Positions 58,553 to 64,000 of a DNA stretch of 64,000 nt are shown here, piece after piece. The notes beneath the pieces were generated by a model that had not been told where the DNA came from, did not search any database, and saw only the letters and a program-made list of their open reading frames with translations. This stretch comes from Tetracladium setigerum (taxonomy: Eukaryota > Ascomycota > Leotiomycetes > Helotiales): positions 992,001 to 1,056,000 of the forward strand of contig PZJY01000009.1 of the NCBI GenBank assembly GCA_031472005.1, in the 5' to 3' direction. The stretch's first letter is position 1; each line of letters begins with the position of its first letter. The position numbers and the translations under genes were made by a program.

Positions 58553-59942
58553 TCAACTCAACAGCTGCTCAATAGCACCCTGTACACTCCCCCACTCCTC
58601 CTTAAAGCCTCCACATTCCTATCAAAGTCAAAGAACCCCATATCATTCAACTGCCTCAACTGATCCGCATATCTCTCCTCCGGTGGTCTCGTATCAGCCG
58701 GCGCAGGCGGATTTCCCGCACCACCACCAGCCCCACCACCGAACAAACTCGCGAAATCGGGGAATTGGCCGTTGCCACCGCCCATCATTTGCATGGCTTG
58801 ACGCATCATTTCCGGTGTCATGGGTGGCATGCCGGGGATATTGAATGGATTACCACCGCCGGCCGCGGCGTTGTTTCCTCCGGCTCCGGCTCCGCCGAAA
58901 AGTGATGCGAATGGGTTCGCTGCTGGGTCGGGGCTGCCAGCCGCGGGGGAGAACCTGCTCCTCCGGCTGAGCCTTGAGCGGGTGGTGTCTGGGTTGGTGT
59001 TGCTCCTTGACCTGGGACAGGAAAGAGACCTGCAAAGGGATTGGCAGCTCCAGGTTGGTTTCCAAACATCGCGAAAGGATTAACTGGTGGTGCTTGGTTC
59101 GCATTTGGTGTACCAGCCGCAGCACCTTGGGTATTATCCGTCACTCCAGGAGCAGGGAAGGCATTCGCACCCCCACCTCCTCTCATCATCCTACCCATCG
59201 CAGCCGCCTGGCGTATCGCAGCCGGGTTGGTGAGCATCTCGCGGAATTCAGGAGAGCGAAGCATCTCGCGTGTCTGGGCGTTGTCTTGTAGGCCGGGTGT
59301 TTGCTGGATCATCATCTCGATCATGGCGGGGTTGTTGAGGGCTTCGTTGAGCATTTGTTGCATGTTGGGGTCTTCCATCATGGCGGCCATGGCGTCTTCG
59401 CTTGGAGGTGGTCCCATCTGGTGATATTTTGTTAGCACGGTGTTTCTATGTGTAGTAAAATACGGAATGGAATGGAGGCTTACTCCACCATCGGCACCAA
59501 ACATGTCTCTACCTGGTAGTCCCATATGGCCGGCGTATCTTGCGCCTGTGAGGCCAGCAAGAGGATTGTTTGCGGTGCCAGCAGCCATGTTGGTTGGGAC
59601 ACCTGTAGCGCGGGGCGTGGAGCCAGACGAGGCGGTTGCAGTGTTGACGGGATTCTGGGCGGCGTTGCTTTGCGCGCTCTTGACCATGTGTACGGTGTTG
59701 CCATCCTTGATCTTGTATGTCTTCAACGGTTCTTCATCTTTCATAACTCGTCCGGAGTATATCAAGCGCTGGCGGGCAGCGGGGATCTTCTCGTAGTCAT
59801 CTCCAGCTAGGAGGTTTTTCAGATCGAGGACCTTGGCTTCCTCGCTGATGGTGACATTGTGCGATCCATCACCTGAGGTCTTGATCTTGAAGGTGAGGGA
59901 CTTGGGCGCTTGCTCCTCGCTGGTAGTATCTTCCGACGCCAT
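58553..59942 (-). CDS. DSK2: Dsk2/ubiquilin: UBL-UBA ubiquitin receptor; two one-base breaks
   Basis: Exons 59942-59484 and 59417-58553 (66-nt intron) encode 441 residues after correction. The N-terminal ubiquitin-like domain (LTFKIKTSGDGSHNVTISEE, RLIYSGRVMKDEEPLKTYKI, about 15-90) is followed by STI1-type helices (MMEDPNMQQMLNEALNNPAM, REMLRSPEFREMLTNP), a Gly/Pro/Asn-rich middle and a C-terminal UBA (ERYADQLRQLNDMGFFDFDR, NVEALRRSGGSVQGAIEQLL). Dsk2 carries ubiquitinated proteins to the proteasome. The frame breaks at 58945-58949 and 58589-58593, both five-base runs (G and C on the plus strand). One added base at each restores all domains and makes exon 2 divisible by three; without them the UBA is lost. 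The stop is then at 58553-58555. Confidence 0.92.
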
Positions 59943-60902
59943 TTTGATTGTGATCTCTGGGAAGGGGAGAAGCGGAGGATGGTAGGTATGTATGTATGTG
60001 CTGCTGTCTGGAGTGGAAGGTCTGCGAGGTGTTGCGGTGTTGGATGTTGCTTGCGAAAGGGAGGGAAGGTGGGTGGTTCGTCGTTTAAAGTGAAGACGGA
60101 TGGAGGGATGGAGGGATGGAGGGACGAGGCGGCGACTTTATGACGTTCCCTGGAGAGACAGGGGTCGAATGTCAAAGAATGAGATATTATGATTGGGTGA
60201 AGTCGGTTGATTCCATTCATTCAAAGATGTTTTATCTCCTAAAGATTGGAAATGTGCTGCTTGTTTTGTGGGAAAGTTCTCGGGCAGTCTGTCTCACTTT
60301 GATATTATTATTTGACTTTGCTTTTGAACTTATCTTGAGAGTGAATGTCATAATGAATGTACACGAGTCCTCTGGACGGGCCTCGCCTTCCATTGTTATC
60401 GACGACCTTCTCCAAAAGCCAAGCCGCCTGGACCTGAGTCAAATAATGCACTCCGCCGAAAATCCCCATCCATCTATCTGCATTCATCAAACAATAATAG
60501 GGAGACTACAACAATGGGGAGACCACGATACTCACTCAGGCTGAGATCATTCGAGCATCCTCGGATATACAGCAAACAGTACTTCTACATGCCAATCTTA
60601 CTACCCCAGATACAACGGTACATAGAAAATAGCTGCTTTATGTAGGTAGGTACCTGGGTAGCATACCTCTTTGAGTGGACCGACAGGGTGGTCACAGAGA
60701 AGCCTCGGCTCCCCGCCATGAACGACGAGCCGGTTGTGGATTAATTGTTAGATCCGAAGCTCTGTTCAACCTCCTCATAACCATTTCTCTTACTCCTCTC
60801 TTACCCATTATCTTTCTTTCTTTCTTTTCATATACTACTATTCAATCTTACATCTCGCACATTTTCTCTCCCCCTCACATTCAATCGCCAAAGCTATTCA
60901 CA
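59943..60902. other. Intergenic, divergent promoters
   Basis: Promoters of DSK2 and the oxidoreductase gene. Contains TGTAGGTAGGTACCTGGGTA at 60641-60660 and a TTTC-rich tract near 60810. No gene seen. Confidence 0.5.
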
Positions 60903-61977
60903 ATGCGTGGAATCCAAATTAAAGAATATGTCAATGTAAACAAAACTCACACCTCCTCCCATCAAACACCATGAATCAAGCTAATAATCTGTCACTCCCC
61001 AGGGCCCTCAAGATCTCACCGTAACGAGCCTCCCCGATCCCACACCCAAACCAAACGAATACCTAATCGCCATTCACGCCACGGCAACCAATTTCTTCGA
61101 CCTCCTCCAAATCCGCGGTAAATACCAACATCAACCTCCCCTCCCATGGGTATCCGGCTCCGAATTCTCAGGCGTAGTCCTCTCGTCCCCATCCAAAACA
61201 TCCAAATTCCAACCCGGTGACCGCGTCTTCGGTGCCGCTCAAGGCGGATACGCCACAAAAGTCTGCGCACTCGAATCCTCCCTACGACCTGTCCCTGAGG
61301 GCTGGAGTTTCTTCGATGCCGCGGGCCTGTTTGTCACCGCTCCCACGAGCTATGGAGCACTAGTCACTAGAGCAGGTGTTAAATCTGGCGATGTGGTTTT
61401 GGTCCACGCGGCTGCTGGAGGCGTTGGATTAGCAGCTGTGCAGATTGCAAAGGCATTCGGTGCTACTGTTATCGCTACGGCAGGCACGCAGCATAAACTC
61501 GACGTGGCGAAATCCTTCGGTGCAGATCATGGCGTCAATTACAATGATGCCAATTGGCCTGATCAAGTCAAGAAATTGACCCCCTCCGGACGAGGTGTTG
61601 ATATTGTATATGACCCGGTCGGCTTGGTTGATAAATCGACAAAGTGTATTCGGTGGAATGGAAGGATATTGGTGATTGGATTTGCCGCAGGGAGTATTGA
61701 AAAGTTGGCCCTCAACAAGGTGTTGTTGAAGAATATTAGTATTGTAGGATTGCACTGGGGTGCGTATTCGGTACATGAGAAGGAGACGATCGATGTGGTT
61801 TGGGACGGGATTTTCAAGTTGATCAGAGAGAAGAAGTTCAGGGGGACAGTGTTTACGGATAAAGAGTTTGTAGGTTTGGAGAGTGTACCGGAGGCGTTGG
61901 AGAGCCTGGGGAGTAGAGGTACTTGGGGGAAGGTTGTTGTCAAGGTGCCGCAGTCAGAGGGGGCGAGTAAGTTGTAG
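60903..61977 (+). CDS. Quinone-oxidoreductase-like medium-chain dehydrogenase/reductase
   Basis: Exons 60903-60935 and 61003-61977 (67-nt intron) encode 335 residues. The N-terminal GroES-like half has TATNFFDLLQIRGKYQ, LPWVSGSEFSGVV and FQPGDRVFGAAQGGYA. The Rossmann half has VLVHAAAGGVGLAAVQIAKA, the NADPH-binding loop, then ATAGTQHKLDVAKSFGADHG and DIVYDPVG. Zinc ligands of alcohol dehydrogenases are absent, so it belongs with zeta-crystallin/QOR-type, NADPH-dependent, zinc-free reductases; VSGSEFSGVV is typical. Likely cytosolic and acting on quinones or enones. No biosynthetic cluster partner is evident nearby. Confidence 0.9.
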
Positions 61978-62601
61978 ATGGATTGGTAGATATGTATTGT
62001 TTGGAGATATTCGGCCAGCTTGGTATTCCGATGTCTTTTGTGGTAGCTGAACATAACTCTTCTTTTCTTTGTCCCAAGATCGGTTGGTAACCTCGCAGCT
62101 TCTACTCAAGCGCTCATCACCCTCAGCTATCCTCAGGCACTATGGGCCATTATAGCTAGTAAAGACTGCTCCTAATACAGTGATACAAGATGCCGTGTGG
62201 GTGTCATGTCACATGTTTGGTCTGACATGGAACAGGCTATAATTACTTTTGTGTTGTCCGCGACAGAACCAGCTTCCTTTAAAACTTTCACATTCAAAAG
62301 TTAGCGACACTTGGTGTAATCAACCATGTGAGAACTCATTCAGCAAATTTCAGAGAAGCAACTGTTCATTTAACTGGTTGGTGCACGTGATAATATGACT
62401 AATACAGCAGTGTGACTGCACGCTTACAGCTGAGGCTCTGATCTCCTCAACTTCTAAGGGCCGAGACCCCAACAATAAATATTGCTTTCTCCATAGCGTC
62501 TTCAACTACACATTCTCTGTCTTTGGCGACGTGAATTGTGATTGTTCGACCATATTCTATTCTTTAATTTAGCCCTGGTAAGGATACCAAAACGAGCAAA
62601 A
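61978..62601. other. Intergenic
   Basis: 3' flank of the oxidoreductase and upstream region of the CAX relic. AT-rich, no gene seen. Confidence 0.5.
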
Positions 62602-63685
62602 ATGGGTACGTATTCAAGCCAAACGACCACTACCACATATCACCTCTATTCCACAGTATCTCCTGGACTCCTTCAGACCGGCTAACCACCTGGTCACAAA
62701 AATAGTTGCAGACCCAAGGTTTCGAAAGAACCTGTCAAGGAAGAAATCAAACTCCTATAATTGGCATTCTTGCCATTTGCTCTCATCTCGCTTGCGTCTT
62801 TGATCGATTTCAGCCTCGAGGAACTGTCATTGTATTGTGGACAGCGGGTGGGCGGCTTGCTCAATGCGATTTTCGGAAATGCCGTAGAGATAGTAGTAAT
62901 TAGACAGTAGACCCATGTTCTCAAACAGCGATAGACCGACTAATACTTTCACGAGGTAGGCATCGTGACACTGACATACAACGAATTTAAATTCTTGCAG
63001 GCTACTCCTCTCGGCAGCGTCCTATACAATATCCTCTTCTGCCTCGGTTGCTGCTTCTTTGTCGGCGGTTTGTGGAACCGAGAACAGGAATTCAGTGGGA
63101 CTTTATACAGGACCATGGTCACTGTCATGCTTGTTGTGTTGAGCTCTGTAACTGTCCCAACTATAGCCGTCTTCATTGCCTCACAATCCGGTCAACAGAG
63201 TTATGATATCACGACCCTGTCTCACGGCTCAGCGATTGTCCTCCTGCTGGTCTACACGGCTTATCTTACGTTCCAGCTCCAAACTCATGCTGATCTATTT
63301 GACTATGAAGGTTTTGAAATCGAGGAGGAAGATGAAGATGAGGAGCACATTCTGGGCACTTGGGCTGCTGGCATCACCTTTGTATTAGCACCCGCTTTAA
63401 CTGCCATTTGTGTATAGAGCATCGTCAAAAATCTCGATGCGGTTGCGGAAGGAACTCATATGAACAAGCCATTTATTGGATTTGTTCTTGTTCCATTTAT
63501 AGGCTGTACGCCATTGGATATCACCGCCGTAATCGTGGCAGTTAAAAATAAGATGGACCTTGCAATATTTGCTGCGGTTGGCGCCGCAATACAGATTGAC
63601 CTACCTTGACGGTGTACTCTACCTGGGACTGTATATGATCGTGGTCATGACAATGTCAATATTTGCAGATGACGACTTATTGTAA
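62602..63685 (+). pseudogene. Relic of a vacuolar Ca2+/H+ antiporter (CAX/Vcx1 family)
   Basis: Recognisable CAX blocks appear in order: LEELSLYCGQRVGGLLNAIF then GNAVEIV (62815-62895), after a 60-nt intron with a GACTAAT branch point (62896-62955) VGIVTLTYNEFKFLQATPLG and LGCCFFVGGLWNREQEFSG. The acidic loop EIEEEDEDEEH and, after a TAG at 63415-63417, DAVAEGTHMNKPFIGFVLVP and AVIVAVKNKMDLAIFAAVGA follow. Then a large part of the C-terminal half is missing: the next family block, YLDGVLYLGLYMIVV, follows within a few bases in another frame and ends at 63685. The expected N-terminus is also not found, and a TAA precedes the first block. The internal deletion argues for a real pseudogene rather than a base-call error. 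CAX proteins load Ca2+ into vacuoles. Confidence 0.72.
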
Positions 63686-63817
63686 TATTTAGACTACCTA
63701 TTTTAGCATTGACATTACTTCAGCACTCGTTGAAGTGGGATTGTAGAGAGTTGTGCAGTTTTTCCAACTTACTCTCTGCGAAAACAATTTGACATCCAAA
63801 ATCCTCGGGCGTGCCCA

Positions 63818-64000
63818 TTAGACAAGGATAAACTTTTCCTGTACCAGCGAGTTCTGAGAGACTTGACTTTTAAGGATCGACTTGAAACCTAATTTGCTTT
63901 TGGCTGCATATTTCAAGGCGTATTCTTGACCACAAGCAATCTCAGCAATAGGCCCAAGATATTGATATTCCGATGAGGCGTTCTGCATAGGGCGAAGCGG
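63818..64000 (-). CDS. Possible C-terminal fragment of an unknown protein, cut by the right edge
   Basis: On the minus strand a frame is open from the window edge to a TAA at 63818-63820, 60 residues, including GPIAEIACGQEYALKYAAKS. The composition looks coding, but the piece is short and I recognise no family. Chance cannot be excluded. Confidence 0.3.
   Translation of the reverse strand, partial: PLRPMQNASSEYQYLGPIAEIACGQEYALKYAAKSKLGFKSILKSQVSQNSLVQEKFILV

Noticed and set aside
62896..62955. Three in-frame stops in the CAX relic taken at first as C-to-T (RIP-like) nonsense mutations
   Set aside because: They lie inside a 60-nt GT-AG intron with a GACTAAT branch point; splicing gives NAVEIVVGIVTL. 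The pseudogene call now rests on the internal deletion and the TAG at 63415.
1..64000. CRISPR arrays, insertion sequences, rRNA, retroelements
   Set aside because: No regularly spaced repeats, no reverse transcriptase or transposase frames and no rRNA-like sequence were seen; CRISPR is not expected in a fungal nucleus.

Overview
The window is nuclear DNA of a filamentous ascomycete (Pezizomycotina). Genes are spaced 0.3-3.6 kb apart. They carry short GT-AG introns, mostly 45-100 nt, several with CTAAC/CTAAT-like branch points. The set includes NADPH oxidase A, a COP9 signalosome subunit 7, an F-box protein and a HeLo-domain protein, a mix typical of moulds rather than yeasts. A helotialean (Leotiomycetes) source is only a guess.

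Layout. 0-8 kb: an unknown disordered protein (minus, cut by the left edge), an F-box/WD-like protein and a SprT-like metallopeptidase. 8-16.6 kb: a Ccc2-type copper ATPase, CSN7, the RGS membrane protein Rax1 and ribosomal protein eL31. 17-25 kb: an APC/C-type E2 (UBE2C-like) and checkpoint kinase CHK1 back to back, an aminoglycoside-phosphotransferase-like protein and an NCX-type exchanger. 25-33 kb: a small Cys/His-rich protein, an Rmd1/DUF155 protein, a Gly/Asn/Arg-rich repeat protein and NoxA. 36.7-46 kb: class I myosin, a type II membrane protein resembling glycosyltransferases and mitoribosomal mS38/Cox24. 46-54 kb: a mismatch uracil-DNA glycosylase, UDP-GlcNAc pyrophosphorylase and a secreted Gly/Ser-rich protein. 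54-64 kb: an RBR E3 fragment, a HeLo-UBC fusion, the ubiquitin receptor Dsk2, a quinone-oxidoreductase-like enzyme, a CAX antiporter relic and a possible gene cut by the right edge.

The most unusual locus is 55.1-57.4 kb. A five-exon gene encodes an N-terminal HeLo domain (the membrane-active domain of fungal allorecognition and cell-death proteins) joined to a C-terminal E2 ubiquitin-conjugating fold that keeps its cysteine. It lies tail to tail with an RBR-type E3 that keeps the RING2 catalytic cysteine, and Dsk2 lies 1.1 kb further on. I know of no described HeLo-E2 system.

A second theme is technical. Six genes (NCX exchanger, RMD1, myosin I, TDG, HeLo-UBC, DSK2 twice) read correctly only if one base is added at a single point, and six of the seven points are 5-base homopolymers where 6 are expected. 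This looks like homopolymer under-calling in the assembly rather than gene decay. The CAX gene near the right end, by contrast, lacks a whole segment and looks like a true relic.
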